A DNA stretch of 49,746 nt from Paracoccaceae bacterium (GTDB lineage: Bacteria; Pseudomonadota; Alphaproteobacteria; Rhodobacterales; Rhodobacteraceae), in the NCBI GenBank assembly GCA_028285485.1, contig JANQPC010000003.1, positions 1 through 49,746 of the forward strand. The letters are read 5' to 3'. Numbering within the stretch: position 1 is the first letter of the stretch; each line of letters starts with the position of its first letter. This document shows, piece after piece, positions 49,745-49,746 of this stretch. The position numbers were made by a program, and so were the translations under genes. The notes below the pieces were generated by a model. That model saw nothing but the letters and a program-made list of their open reading frames with translations, did not search any database and was not told where the DNA came from.

Positions 49745-49746
49745 GT

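Overview
This high-GC window reads as chromosomal DNA of a marine-type alphaproteobacterium, most likely a Rhodobacterales (Roseobacter-group) species. The evidence is the codon and GC style, TRAP and ABC transporters as the main uptake systems, a Hint/RTX secreted protein, the his gene arrangement, a tandem alphaproteobacterial glycine riboswitch, and copies of a 'GAGTATTT..CCAAGATGAA' intergenic repeat that I associate from memory with this group. There is no phage, insertion sequence, integrase or CRISPR array.

Layout. 1-5.0 kb: a partial membrane protein, a SIMPL-domain protein, metY, a PAS protein and a glycosyltransferase-like protein. 5.1-8.5 kb: a three-gene TRAP transporter (dctP-dctQ-dctM) with a TakP-like binding protein. 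8.8-11.2 kb: a tight GT61 / sulfotransferase / GT32 operon downstream of a tRNA-Tyr whose D-arm core is non-canonical. 11.7-13.5 kb: rlmB, a zinc-ribbon protein, a YHS protein and a candidate small RNA. 13.6-17.8 kb: hisBH, hisA and hisFE on the minus strand, with two oppositely oriented genes for exported proteins (DUF302, DUF2147) between the blocks. 18.0-19.2 kb: a SAF-domain dehydrogenase.

19.3-30.5 kb is the most coherent part. A tandem glycine riboswitch precedes a DadA-like FAD amino-acid dehydrogenase. A terminator-like hairpin and a candidate promoter follow, then a complete reductive pyrimidine catabolic set: preT and preA (dihydropyrimidine dehydrogenase), an M20-type N-carbamoyl-beta-alanine amidohydrolase and dihydropyrimidinase. 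A four-gene ABC importer with an NMT1-type binding protein follows and ends at a strong terminator. Together these would import a pyrimidine-like compound and degrade it to beta-alanine (or beta-aminoisobutyrate), CO2 and ammonia.

30.6-34.0 kb: gamma-glutamyltransferase and a MATE exporter. 34.0-40.2 kb: a sugar ABC importer operon (binding protein, two permeases, GH63-like glycosidase, ATPase) that looks built for glucosylglycerate/mannosylglycerate-type solutes. Its MalF-like permease carries a DUF11-like periplasmic domain and its MalG-like permease has about four extra N-terminal membrane segments. 40.6-49.4 kb: a laminin-B-like/RTX/Hint protein, two alpha/beta hydrolases, a beta-lactamase-fold serine hydrolase, an MscS channel and a YbaY/META protein. 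The window ends with tRNA-Gly(GCC).

All assignments come from reading the sequence and recalling family motifs; no database search was run.
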